Shown: positions 46,985 through 54,825 of the stretch, one piece after another | Layout: each line of letters opens with the position of its first letter | Numbering within the stretch: position 1 is the first letter of the stretch | Source of the DNA: Gammaproteobacteria bacterium | GTDB taxonomy: Bacteria > Pseudomonadota > Gammaproteobacteria > Chromatiales > Chromatiaceae | Assembly (NCBI GenBank): GCA_024227135.1 | Contig: JAAELC010000314.1 | Location: 1-64,000 of the forward strand | Reading direction: 5' to 3' | DNA length: 64,000 nt | Position numbers and translations under genes: made by a program | The notes under the pieces: model-generated | What the model was told of the DNA's origin: nothing | Seen by the model: the letters and a program-made list of their open reading frames with translations, nothing else | Database searches by the model: none

Positions 46985-47117
46985 TTAGAGGCAGTTAACG
47001 GGAAACTCACCATTTCCTTAGGGGGAATCCTGTATACGGAGCCGGAAAAACCCGGATCCCAGGGATGGAGCCTGGTCAGGTATCTGGCCACAATAACAAA
47101 ATAAGGGGACTGTAGCG

Positions 47118-47885
47118 TTGAAACGAACAGATTACCAATGGCTCCGTCTGCTCAGTTACAACATACAGACCGGGGTGGATACACGGCATTTCAGGCAATA
47201 CCTTACCCAGAGCTGGAAGCACGTTCTGCCCCATCGTGAACGCCAGTTGAACCTTGACAGAATTGCAGCAATTGTTAAGGACTATGACATTGTAGGGTTG
47301 CAGGAAGTGGATTCTGGCAGTTTGCGGAGTGGATTCCTGGATCAGACCGAATATCTGGCCCACCGTGGAGGGTTTCCGTTCTGGCACAAGCAGGTCAATC
47401 GCAAGCTGGGTAAGCTGGCGCAGCATAGTAACGGGGTGCTGAGTCACATGAAACCATCAAAGATCAGTGAACATAAATTGCCAGGGTTACCGGGGCGCGG
47501 TGTTATCCTGTGCGAGTTCGGCGGTGCTGGCGGGGTGACAGTCTGTATTCTGCACCTTGCGTTGGGGCGTCGTGCCAGATTGCGTCAGGTCAGCTTTGTC
47601 AGTGAGCTGGTTTCTGAGCTTCCCCATGTGGTCATAATGGGGGACCTTAATTGCAGTTGCGAATCCCGGGAAATGCAGTTGTTGATGAGCCGGGTGAACC
47701 TCTGGGAGCCCGGCCGAAAACTCAGAACATTCCCAAGCTGGCGACCGATGAGGAAGCTTGATCATATTCTGGTTTCCGATTCCCTCATCGTTGAAAATGC
47801 CAGGGTGTTGGACTACCCCTTGTCCGACCATCTGCCCATCAGTATCGAAGTCCAGTTACCTAAAGGTTTGGAACTGGCGGCCTGA
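47118..47885 (+). CDS. Endonuclease/exonuclease/phosphatase (EEP) family protein
   Basis: 255 residues. LLSYNIQTG, VGLQEVD, VIMGDLNC and LDHILVS followed by YPLSDHLPI are the EEP-fold metal and catalytic motifs (Asn, Glu, Asp-x-Asn, Asp-His). The family includes DNases, phosphodiesterases and lipid phosphatases; the substrate cannot be read here. No signal peptide. The start is TTG 47118 with AAGGGGA upstream. Confidence 0.8.
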   Translation: MKRTDYQWLRLLSYNIQTGVDTRHFRQYLTQSWKHVLPHRERQLNLDRIAAIVKDYDIVGLQEVDSGSLRSGFLDQTEYLAHRGGFPFWHKQVNRKLGKLAQHSNGVLSHMKPSKISEHKLPGLPGRGVILCEFGGAGGVTVCILHLALGRRARLRQVSFVSELVSELPHVVIMGDLNCSCESREMQLLMSRVNLWEPGRKLRTFPSWRPMRKLDHILVSDSLIVENARVLDYPLSDHLPISIEVQLPKGLELAA

Positions 47886-47917
47886 AAGTCAGCTTCCTGG
47901 TAGGTCCAGTTTCACAA

Positions 47918-48487
47918 TTAGTGGACTTCGGGATTCTGCACATAAAAGAAGTGCCAGGACACGCCTGTTTTCTGTAACGCCGTCATGAATTCGGTGCTTG
48001 GTACTGCCTCTCCGGGAAAGACCTCGAAGATCCTGATAAAGAACCTGACGTAGCCGGCATCCCGTCGCCAACTCAGTTGTGTGGGTTCGTAAGGGTTGTT
48101 ACAGCGCAGGCAACGGGCCTTCGTGTTTTTCCCGTATGGGGCGTCTACGATAGTTGTCCGCCAGTTATTTTGGGGTAGCTTGCAGTGGGCACAGCGAGGC
48201 GGATTTGTATTGCTTCCAAAGATCAGTTTCGGATTATCCAGTGGTTTTGGAATAAATACATGACAGAATCCGTCGCTCCCGTCTTCCGGTGGGTTCAACT
48301 GCAAATAGGGCGAGCAACCTAGGAAAGTGATGAGTTGCAGGAAACGATCGCCGGTCAGATAGCGGTTTTCCTTCACCTCGTAAGGTTTACCGATCAGCCC
48401 GATACTTTGCAGCTGTTCCAGAAATTTATCCCTGGATATTGGCAGGGGCATTGAAGTGCCGAAGAATAAACTGCCGCTGTTCATCAT
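47918..48487 (-). CDS. Uncharacterised protein with a zinc-ribbon-like Cys pair
   Basis: 189 residues, no signal peptide. CAHC (about 105-108) and CLRC (about 133-136) are spaced like a rubredoxin/zinc-ribbon knuckle pair. The N-terminal half (ISRDKFLEQLQSIGLIG and RFLQLITFLGCSPYLQL) looks helical, and the C-terminus (GVSWHFFYVQNPE) is aromatic. I do not recognise the family. It is convergent with the EEP gene and upstream of none of its functional partners. Confidence 0.6.
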   Translation of the reverse strand: MMNSGSLFFGTSMPLPISRDKFLEQLQSIGLIGKPYEVKENRYLTGDRFLQLITFLGCSPYLQLNPPEDGSDGFCHVFIPKPLDNPKLIFGSNTNPPRCAHCKLPQNNWRTTIVDAPYGKNTKARCLRCNNPYEPTQLSWRRDAGYVRFFIRIFEVFPGEAVPSTEFMTALQKTGVSWHFFYVQNPEVH

Positions 48488-48608
48488 AAAGGGGGCGCTT
48501 CCCGGACTTGCCGGAACGATCTATCAGGGTTGACCGGACCAAGTGGCCGGGAAGGGAGTTGGCAGGTCAGTTTCTGCCATTTGACGACAGGCTGCTTTGA
48601 CCCGGGAT

Positions 48609-48989
48609 TTATTTATCCTCCAGCAGGGATTTCAGGCCTGCGAATGGATTGTGGGTTACTTCGGGTGTATCACTGTCCTGCCCGGCAGTGCCGGTCTTGC
48701 CTCCGTGTTCCAGGTACCTGGAATGCTCGTTGTCGTGGCAGTAGAGGCACAAAAGTTCCCAGTTGCTGCCATCCGCCGGATTATTGTCGTGGTTATGATC
48801 CCGATGATGTACTGTCAGCTCCCGCAGATTTGCGCGGGTAAACTCTCTTGCGCAGCGTCCACATACCCAGGGGTACATCTTCAATGCCCGTTCCCGGTAA
48901 CCCTGCTCGCGCTGTTCCCGGCTGCGTCGGGCTTCAGCCACAACGCGATCCAGTTTAGATTGGTCTGGGTTTGATTTCTTGGTATCCAT
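48609..48989 (-). CDS. yajD: HNH nuclease-fold protein, YajD-like
   Basis: 126 residues. WVCGRCAREF, LTVHHRDHNHDNNPADGSNWELLCLYCHDNEHS gives the two CXXC zinc pairs and the HHxxHxN active-site region of HNH proteins. The layout and the helical lead (RSREQREQGYRERALKMYP) match the YajD family of gammaproteobacteria, whose role is unknown. Stop TAA at 48609-48611. Confidence 0.82.
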   Translation of the reverse strand: MDTKKSNPDQSKLDRVVAEARRSREQREQGYRERALKMYPWVCGRCAREFTRANLRELTVHHRDHNHDNNPADGSNWELLCLYCHDNEHSRYLEHGGKTGTAGQDSDTPEVTHNPFAGLKSLLEDK

Positions 48990-49058
48990 GGAAGTAGTGG
49001 GTCAAGGCTTCGATTATTCGACAGTATAGGCAAATTGGGGATACTTTGAAATTCTAAC

Positions 49059-49201
49059 GTACCTACTCAATCCCCATGTGCAATCTGTACCGGAAGACGT
49101 CGTAAAACCCTCCCTGTAGCCTTGGCTTTGGCAGCCCTGTCAAAGACACTTCCTCCACAGGCCACCCATGGGGGGTAATCTCTGGGGAGTTGAGCAGCTA
49201 C
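49059..49201 (-). repeat. Inverted-repeat element, copy 2 (143 bp, full, opposite orientation)
   Basis: The ends GTACCTACTCAATCCCC and GGGGAGTTGAGCAGCTAC are inverted repeats related to copy 1. The core at 49090-49158, read on the minus strand, matches 30208-30276. It sits in a 431-base gap (48990-49420) that has no other recognisable feature. Confidence 0.8.
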
Positions 49202-49420
49202 ATTCCAGCTACTGGATGCCGAATGAATGTCATCCGGTGTACGATCGGTCAAGTCATGAGAGTTTTCAAGCGCTATCCCGATCCTGGCTGCAGCCAGTAT
49301 GACCCGGGGGGGTACCTGTGATCCCCAGGCCAGCTATTGTATATCCTGTCTGCAGAGGGTTAGACTGAAGATCTATCTATAAGAAACACCATTGTGATTT
49401 TAATGGAAAAGGGAAAAATG

Positions 49421-49900
49421 ATGGGGCCTCAACTTGAGGTGATCATAGAAATACCCCGTGGAAGCTTTGTGAAACGCGGCTCTTCGGGGTATGTGGATTT
49501 TGTTTCTCCCTTTCCCTGTCCGTTTAACTACGGCTCAGTGGAGGGCTACCTGGGGCTGGAAGGGGACATGCTCGATGCGGTGGTACTGGGTCCGCGCCTC
49601 CAGCGGGGTACCCGGGTCAGAATGAGAGCTTTTGGCGCAGTGGGCCTGACTGACCGGGGTCTCTACGACGACAAGCTGATTTGCAGTGCGTATCCCATCA
49701 AGTCCTGGCAGCGGCATCTGGTACTGGCTTTCTTCAGCTTTTACGCCAAGTGTAAAGGGGTGCTGAATCTATTACGGAATCATCAAGGCCCTAATCACTG
49801 CGAGGGTTGGTTTGACGCCGCTGAGGCAATGGCAAGAGCGAAGCCTTTTTCCCTAAAGAAAACGTGTTATATGCCGAGGACGAGTTTAAGTCGTCAGTAA
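49421..49900 (+). CDS. Soluble inorganic-pyrophosphatase-like protein, divergent
   Basis: About 159 residues. IIEIPRGSFVKR, PFNYGSVEGYLGLEGDMLDAVV and LTDRGLYDDKL follow the family I pyrophosphatase pattern (EIPxGSxxK, PFNYG, DGDPLD, TDxxGxDxK). In the metal motif the first Asp is Glu (EGDMLD), and the later FFxxYK motif is altered to FFSFYAKCK. It may be an active variant or may have another role. ATG 49421 (or 49418) has AAAAGGG at a fitting distance; a GTG at 49394 and an ATG at 49403 lie upstream in frame without ribosome sites. Confidence 0.65.
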   Translation: MGPQLEVIIEIPRGSFVKRGSSGYVDFVSPFPCPFNYGSVEGYLGLEGDMLDAVVLGPRLQRGTRVRMRAFGAVGLTDRGLYDDKLICSAYPIKSWQRHLVLAFFSFYAKCKGVLNLLRNHQGPNHCEGWFDAAEAMARAKPFSLKKTCYMPRTSLSRQ

Positions 49901-49917
49901 ACGCGGAGATTTCAGCA

Positions 49918-50094
49918 GTGCCTTTTCATAAATACATCACAGATGAGCACACGACCAAGCCCGGCAGCCATCACAAAATTACCGTTGAAGTACAATACGA
50001 TTCTGAAGCAGAGGTCGATGCATCAAACCGCCCGCCAGCGCAATCCACCAGGGAATTGGAAGCGAACCGCTGGAAGAATGAAGACAACAAATGA
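49918..50094 (+). CDS. Possible 58-residue charged protein
   Basis: GTG 49918 has GGAGA eight bases upstream and reads MPFHKYITDEH... to a stop at 50092-50094. The peptide is hydrophilic, rich in Glu, Asp, Asn and His, with no membrane segment or known motif. It starts 17 bases after the pyrophosphatase-like gene, so cotranscription is likely if it is real. Confidence 0.4.
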   Translation: MPFHKYITDEHTTKPGSHHKITVEVQYDSEAEVDASNRPPAQSTRELEANRWKNEDNK

Positions 50095-50215
50095 AGTCAC
50101 GGGTTGAAGTTGTTTCCTCACCTCCGCGCCGGGTTCTCATGAATCATGATCTTCAGGTGGCCATCAGTACCCTTGAGCGTACTGCCCGGTCCAACCGTTT
50201 GTAAAAAGTAAAATC

Positions 50216-50725
50216 TCAATATCTCCCATGCTGGTGCATGATGTAGTCGGTCAGCTGGGTGTATTGAAAGTTCATTCGTCTGAGTATGCGGTGGACGGTG
50301 CGCATCACGGCACGCATAACTTTGTAAACAAGCTCTGGATCCTTTCGAATCAGATCTTCAAAGTCGTTTCTGCGAAATGTGATGACCTCGCATTTTCCAA
50401 CTGCCCGCAAACTCGCTGTGTGGGGTGCTCCATCGATAAACCCCATTTCTCCAGCCATGTCCCCGGTGTGAAGCATGGTCAAGAGGACTTCCTCACCTCC
50501 CTGATCACCTTTGAATACTTCGAGTTTTCCGTTTACCACCACGTGAAGTGAATCATCCACGTGACCTTCTTTCAAAAGCATTTCACCTTCTTTAAGTTCC
50601 GACACTTTCATAATGCCGGCCAGGGTCGTGCACTGTTTATCGGATAGTTCACCACCCAGGGGTGATTCACCGATCAACTTCTTTGCCACAGCTTCGGCAT
50701 ATTGTTTGATTCCCGTGTCATTCAT
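50216..50725 (-). CDS. Cyclic-nucleotide-binding-domain protein without DNA-binding domain
   Basis: 169 residues from ATG 50725, preceded by AAAGGAGC; a 14-codon longer frame is less likely. LLKEGHVDDSLHVVVNGKLEV, GDMAGEMGFIDGAPHTASLRA is the cNMP-domain core, including the phosphate-binding-cassette region GEMGFIDGAPHTAS, though the usual Arg is replaced in this loop. No helix-turn-helix follows. It may bind a nucleotide or act as a signal-sensing adaptor; ligand unknown. Confidence 0.8.
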   Translation of the reverse strand: MNDTGIKQYAEAVAKKLIGESPLGGELSDKQCTTLAGIMKVSELKEGEMLLKEGHVDDSLHVVVNGKLEVFKGDQGGEEVLLTMLHTGDMAGEMGFIDGAPHTASLRAVGKCEVITFRRNDFEDLIRKDPELVYKVMRAVMRTVHRILRRMNFQYTQLTDYIMHQHGRY

Positions 50726-51157
50726 ATCAGCTGCTCCTTTCTCCACTGTGTGCGAGTGGGGTGACATGGGGAGGATTCCGGGGGTCAGGGTACCTGAGTG
50801 ACATACGTCTCCTGCGTAAGGCGCAGATTGGATGCATCACTAAAGGGCACTCAAAACTACCGGAAACCAGCCCATTGACCATCGACTGGGGTCAATGGCT
50901 TCACTGTCTTCGCGCCAAATCCCTCTTACAATAGAAAATATAGATCAGGTAGAGAAAAGGGTCGCCGGTTTCATTGATTCAGCGCAGCCTGAAAACGATT
51001 GATCCTGCTGCAGACAGCGTTGGCGGGAATCAGACGGTGGCGATAGGGTGAGTTCGTCAACGTTGCATGGACGGTGTGCCGGCAGATCGAGAGGTCTGAG
51101 AGCAGGCCGGGCTGTTTCAGCCGCGGCCTGCTACTCAACTGCTCCGGGGTGGGAATC
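50726..51157. other. Gap upstream of the cNMP-domain gene, with an operator-like palindrome
   Basis: 432 bases with no gene recognised. The only clear structure is CCATTGACC (50872-50880) and GGTCAATGG (50890-50898) with nine bases between. Confidence 0.4.
50872..50898. promoter_or_regulatory. 9-bp inverted repeat, possible operator of the cNMP-domain gene
   Basis: CCATTGACC and GGTCAATGG are perfect inverted repeats separated by nine bases, 147 bases upstream of the minus-strand start at 50725. It could be a regulator site or a small hairpin. No T-run follows on either strand. Confidence 0.35.
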
Positions 51158-51241
51158 CTGGGAGCCTATCTGAGAATAGACTGATTGCCGGTTTTGCAGG
51201 AGCAAGAACCGGTCGATTGCTATTCTCGGACAGGCTCCTAG
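51158..51241. repeat. Long inverted repeat overlapping the nhaD stop
   Basis: Left arm GGAGCCTATCTGAGAATAG (51161-51179) and right arm CTATTCTCGGACAGGCTCC (51220-51238) pair with two mismatches and the pairing continues inward (GCCGGTT with AACCGG), giving arms of about 40 bases with a short loop. The right end covers the nhaD stop codon, so the hairpin could end nhaD transcription. It looks like a dispersed repeat unit. Confidence 0.75.
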
Positions 51242-52719
51242 AACATGCTGCCATTCACCATCAGATGGACAGCAATACTGGCGACATATCCCAGGGCTAT
51301 CACCGGTGCCCATTTCAGATGGCCGAAGAAGGTGTATCTGCCACGGGCCTGGCCCATGAGCGCTACACCGGCGGCTGAACCGATGGACAGCATTGAGCCA
51401 CCGACACCGGCAGTCAGGGTGACTAGCAGCCATTGTCCCATGGACATGTCCGGCATCATGGTCAGTACGGCAAACATGACCGGAATATTATCCACGATAG
51501 CGGAGAGCACTCCGACAGCGATATTTGCCGGTGTGGCATTCATGGCAGCGCTGAGACCAAGGGCCGCTCCCCATTCCGTATACATCATCTGAGAGGTCAT
51601 GGCCAGATAGCCAATAAAACCCAGGCCGCCCACGCAGAGTACAACGCCGTAGAAGAAAAGCAGAGTGTCCCACTCGGCACGCGCAATCTTGCGAAAGACA
51701 TCGAAAGCCACTATTTCACCCAATTGCCCTTCTGCCTCTGGATCCTCTCTCTTACCGTGATGATCCTTGTGGGCGGTTTTCTTCAAATAAAAACCGAAGA
51801 ACTGCAGATAGGCGAGACCTGTCAACATACCGATGACCGGTGGCATGTGCAGGAAGTTGTGAAAGCTCACCGCGGTGGCAATGGTTAAGAGAAAAAAGGC
51901 AATGATGCGTTTGGCACCGCGTTTCATTGAGATGGCCTCGCCACCACCAGTGGGGTTGACGTTGGGAACGGCCATCACCATGATGGAAGCAGGTACCAGC
52001 CAGTTGACCAGGGAAGGAATGAACAGTGAGAAGAAGGCCCAGAAATCCACCATGCCGGTTGGAGTGATGACTCCTTTCTGCCATACCATCAGGGTCGTGA
52101 TATCACCGAAGGGACTGAACGCACCGCCGGCATTGGCTGCCACCACGATATTGATGCAGGCCAGAAGCACGAACTTGTTGTTATCTCCCCCGACTGCCAG
52201 AACGACCGCGCACATCAGCAGGGCAGTGGTTAGATTGTCTGCCACCGGGGAAATGAAAAAGGCGAGCACGCCGGTAATCCAGAACAGCTGGCGGAAACTG
52301 AAGCCTTTGGCAACCAGCCAGGAGCGCAGGGTTTCGAAAACATTGCGTTCGTCCATAGCGTTGATATAGGTCATCGCCACCAGGAGGAACAGCATCAGTT
52401 CCGAGTACTCGAGAAGATTGTGCCGGACAGCGCTTTCGGCCATACCGGCCGGAAGTTCAGGATGGGTGTGGTAGACGTAGGCAACCAAGGCCCAGATGAT
52501 GCCTGCGGCCAGGATGACAGGCTTGGATTTACGCAGGTGGGTAAACTCTTCGGCCATCACCAGTGCATAGGCAAGGACGAAAATTCCCAGGGAGGCGAAA
52601 CCCACCCAATGGGTCGTCAGGTCGAGGCGTTCCCCACCACCCCCACCAGCTGCCAGAGCCAGGCCGGGGGCCACCAACGCGAGCATGATAAATAATAGAA
52701 TGGATACCGGATTTTTCAC
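51238..52719 (-). CDS. nhaD: Na+/H+ antiporter NhaD family
   Basis: About 493 residues from GTG 52719, with GGAGAG upstream; an ATG at 52773 would add 18 hydrophilic residues. After a signal-like first segment (VSILLFIMLALVAPGLALA) there are about 11-12 membrane helices. ISPVADNLTTALLMCAV, NAGGAFSPFGDITTLMVWQKG and LLTVTLTAGVGGSMLSIGSAAG are NhaD/ArsB-fold blocks. It exchanges Na+ for H+ across the inner membrane, common in marine bacteria, and sits beside the Dab genes, whose transport is ion-coupled. Confidence 0.92.
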   Translation of the reverse strand: MKNPVSILLFIMLALVAPGLALAAGGGGGERLDLTTHWVGFASLGIFVLAYALVMAEEFTHLRKSKPVILAAGIIWALVAYVYHTHPELPAGMAESAVRHNLLEYSELMLFLLVAMTYINAMDERNVFETLRSWLVAKGFSFRQLFWITGVLAFFISPVADNLTTALLMCAVVLAVGGDNNKFVLLACINIVVAANAGGAFSPFGDITTLMVWQKGVITPTGMVDFWAFFSLFIPSLVNWLVPASIMVMAVPNVNPTGGGEAISMKRGAKRIIAFFLLTIATAVSFHNFLHMPPVIGMLTGLAYLQFFGFYLKKTAHKDHHGKREDPEAEGQLGEIVAFDVFRKIARAEWDTLLFFYGVVLCVGGLGFIGYLAMTSQMMYTEWGAALGLSAAMNATPANIAVGVLSAIVDNIPVMFAVLTMMPDMSMGQWLLVTLTAGVGGSMLSIGSAAGVALMGQARGRYTFFGHLKWAPVIALGYVASIAVHLMVNGSMF

Positions 52720-53192
52720 TGTCGTTATTTCTCTCCAGAGCTTGATTATCTGAGACCTTCCCTGAATCTGCACCGGGAAAGTCGGCGATTGAAACGCAAC
52801 TGTAACAATGTTTCCCCTAAAATTGGAGTGGATGATTAAGGTGTTAGACGGCGTAGATCAACAAACAAGCAGTTTATCAGGTTGTCGGCGGTCTAACGAG
52901 AAAACATGGTTTGATTTTCGGGGGGGGCGCACCCGCCACTCCAGTACCGGATGCTGTCCATGGGAAGGCTTCACAAGGGGAGGAATGTATCCTATGAACC
53001 GGCATAACCAGGTTCAGTTTTTACCCCATGCCTGGAACAGATATCTGAGGTAGATAGTAAAGTCATTCCCTCCTGCGGTGCTGATGACATTCCCGTTCAT
53101 GGGGTGACAGTGGGATCGATTGTGGCAACAGCCCTAGAAGTTTTTGATAGATGAGTGGGTGTACTCGAGTGATACCCTTTATTTCTCTCCGT
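52720..53192. other. Gap between nhaD and the dab locus
   Basis: 473 bases. GTTAGAC near 52841 and GTCTAAC near 52891 are loose inverted repeats. A 19-codon frame at 52994 has GGGGAGGA eight bases upstream but no known homologue. I recognise no gene. Confidence 0.35.
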
Positions 53193-53239
53193 GTAACTGC
53201 TTGCCCCCCACAGATTGCCCGCGCGGGGTGAGTAGTTAC
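53193..53239 (+). repeat. Inverted-repeat element, copy 3 (47 bp, core missing)
   Basis: The ends GTAACTGCTTGCCCC and GGGGTGAGTAGTTAC match the termini of copies 1 and 2 (12 of 15 paired bases), but only about 17 bases lie between, so the core is absent. It looks like an internal deletion derivative. Confidence 0.65.
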
Positions 53240-53296
53240 CTTTTCGTGCAGCTATCAGGAATCCCCAATAACTAAATGCTATTTATTATGAAGGAA

Positions 53297-53314
53297 AATT
53301 AGTCTATTCTAATT
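53297..53314. promoter_or_regulatory. AATTAG-N6-CTAATT palindrome upstream of the dab operon
   Basis: A perfect 6-bp inverted repeat with six central bases, 37 bases before the first Dab-locus gene. TTAG-N6-CTAA also fits the T-N11-A spacing of LysR-type sites; CbbR/CcmR-like regulators control carbon-uptake genes in other autotrophs. No regulator gene is nearby, so the link is inferred. Confidence 0.4.
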
Positions 53315-53350
53315 AACCCTGTCGAATCCAGGAGTTGAAGTTTCCCTGCT

Positions 53351-54823
53351 ATGGGTATACTCACCTTTTTGCTGATTCTGCCCTTGTTTGGAGCGGCGCT
53401 GATCGCTGCCCTGCCATCGGGAAGCGATCGCCTGATTCGTGTCGTGGCATTGGGTACCGCCACGCTCACCCTGCTTTTGGCCTGGGGTCTCGTTTTTGAG
53501 TTTGACAGTACCCAACCAGGCCTGCAGTTTCTTGAGATTCACCGCTGGAACCCCCGACTCGGTACCTCTTTCTCCCTCGGTATCGATGGAATATCCCTGC
53601 CTATGCTGCTGCTGGCGACGCTGCTGAGCCTGATTGCCATCATGGCATCTTCGTCGATAAATCGAGAGGTCAAGGGATACTATCTGCTGATGCTGGTGCT
53701 GGAAGCGGCCATGATGGGCGTGTTCATGGCCCAGGACTGGGCTCTTTTCTATCTTTTCTGGGAGTTGACCCTGATCCCTCTGTTCTTCCTCATAGATCGT
53801 TGGGGAGGACAGCACCGTCACGGTGCTGCACTCAACTTCTTTCTCTATACCATGGGAGGTTCAGTTTTTCTGCTGATAAGCTTGCTGGTGCTGTTCGACT
53901 CAGTCCCTGGCGGCAGTTTCGGTATGACCGCAATAGCCACCGCAGCCAAGTCACTGCCGGAAGACACACAGGTACTCATTTTCCTGGGTTTTCTGCTGGG
54001 GTTCGGCGTCAAAATGCCGATCTTTCCCATCCACGGGTGGTTACCACTGGCCCATGTGGAGGCCCCCAGTCCGGTCAGCATCCTGCTTTCGGGTATCCTG
54101 TTGAAAATGGGGTCTTACGGGCTGATTCGGGTCGCAGGTGTGCTGCCCCAGGGTGTGGGGGCACTGCAGGGTATACTGGTGGCGTTTGCCCTGGTGAGCC
54201 TTGTCTATGGCGGCTTGCTGGCCTGGCGGCAGAGCGACCTGAAAGCGATGATCGCCTACTCCTCGGTCAGCCATATGGGGGTGGTCTTGTTTGGAATAGC
54301 GGCATTGAACTTTGCTGGCCTGGAGGGAGCTTTGCTGCAGATGGTTGCCCATGGGTTGGTAGCAGGTGCGATGTTTCTTCTCATTGGTCTGCTTTATGAG
54401 CGCACCGGGACAAGGGACATCAATCACTACAGCTCTCTGGTCAGGGTTACCCCCCGCTTTGCCTTTTTCACCACACTTACCTTCGTGGCTGCCGTGGGGT
54501 TGCCGGGAACGGTGGGATTTGTTGCCGAGCTGCATGCCCTTATCGGTGGGTTTCAGCGCTGGGGCTGGTTGGCGGTGGTACTCAGTCTTGGTGTCATGAT
54601 CAGCGCCGCCTATGCGATACGAACCGTCGCAAGGCTCTTTACCGGTCCGGTTCGAGCCGGTATCCATAAAGTGGCCGATCTCAAAGGAAACGAGATGTTT
54701 GCCGCAACCGTGCTGGCGGCGGGAATCATCCTGCTGGGTCTTTTTCCTGCACCTGTACTCGACCTGATGTCAGCCTCCGTTGCCCAATTCAGCCTGGTTT
54801 TTGACGGGGGGGGTAACGGTTGA
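53351..54823 (+). CDS. NuoM/MrpD-like membrane subunit 1 of the dab locus
   Basis: 490 residues with about 13-14 helices. FWELTLIP (Glu near residue 138) and GVKMPIFPIHGWLPLAHVEAPSPVS (Lys near 221) are the conserved ion-channel residues of antiporter-like complex I subunits, both kept. No other complex I genes accompany it. Here it is the first gene of a dabA locus, with its stop three bases before the dabA ATG. Role: ion translocation to power DabA, by inference. GGAG lies 16 bases before ATG 53351, further than usual. Confidence 0.85.
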   Translation: MGILTFLLILPLFGAALIAALPSGSDRLIRVVALGTATLTLLLAWGLVFEFDSTQPGLQFLEIHRWNPRLGTSFSLGIDGISLPMLLLATLLSLIAIMASSSINREVKGYYLLMLVLEAAMMGVFMAQDWALFYLFWELTLIPLFFLIDRWGGQHRHGAALNFFLYTMGGSVFLLISLLVLFDSVPGGSFGMTAIATAAKSLPEDTQVLIFLGFLLGFGVKMPIFPIHGWLPLAHVEAPSPVSILLSGILLKMGSYGLIRVAGVLPQGVGALQGILVAFALVSLVYGGLLAWRQSDLKAMIAYSSVSHMGVVLFGIAALNFAGLEGALLQMVAHGLVAGAMFLLIGLLYERTGTRDINHYSSLVRVTPRFAFFTTLTFVAAVGLPGTVGFVAELHALIGGFQRWGWLAVVLSLGVMISAAYAIRTVARLFTGPVRAGIHKVADLKGNEMFAATVLAAGIILLGLFPAPVLDLMSASVAQFSLVFDGGGNG

Positions 54824-54825
54824 AT

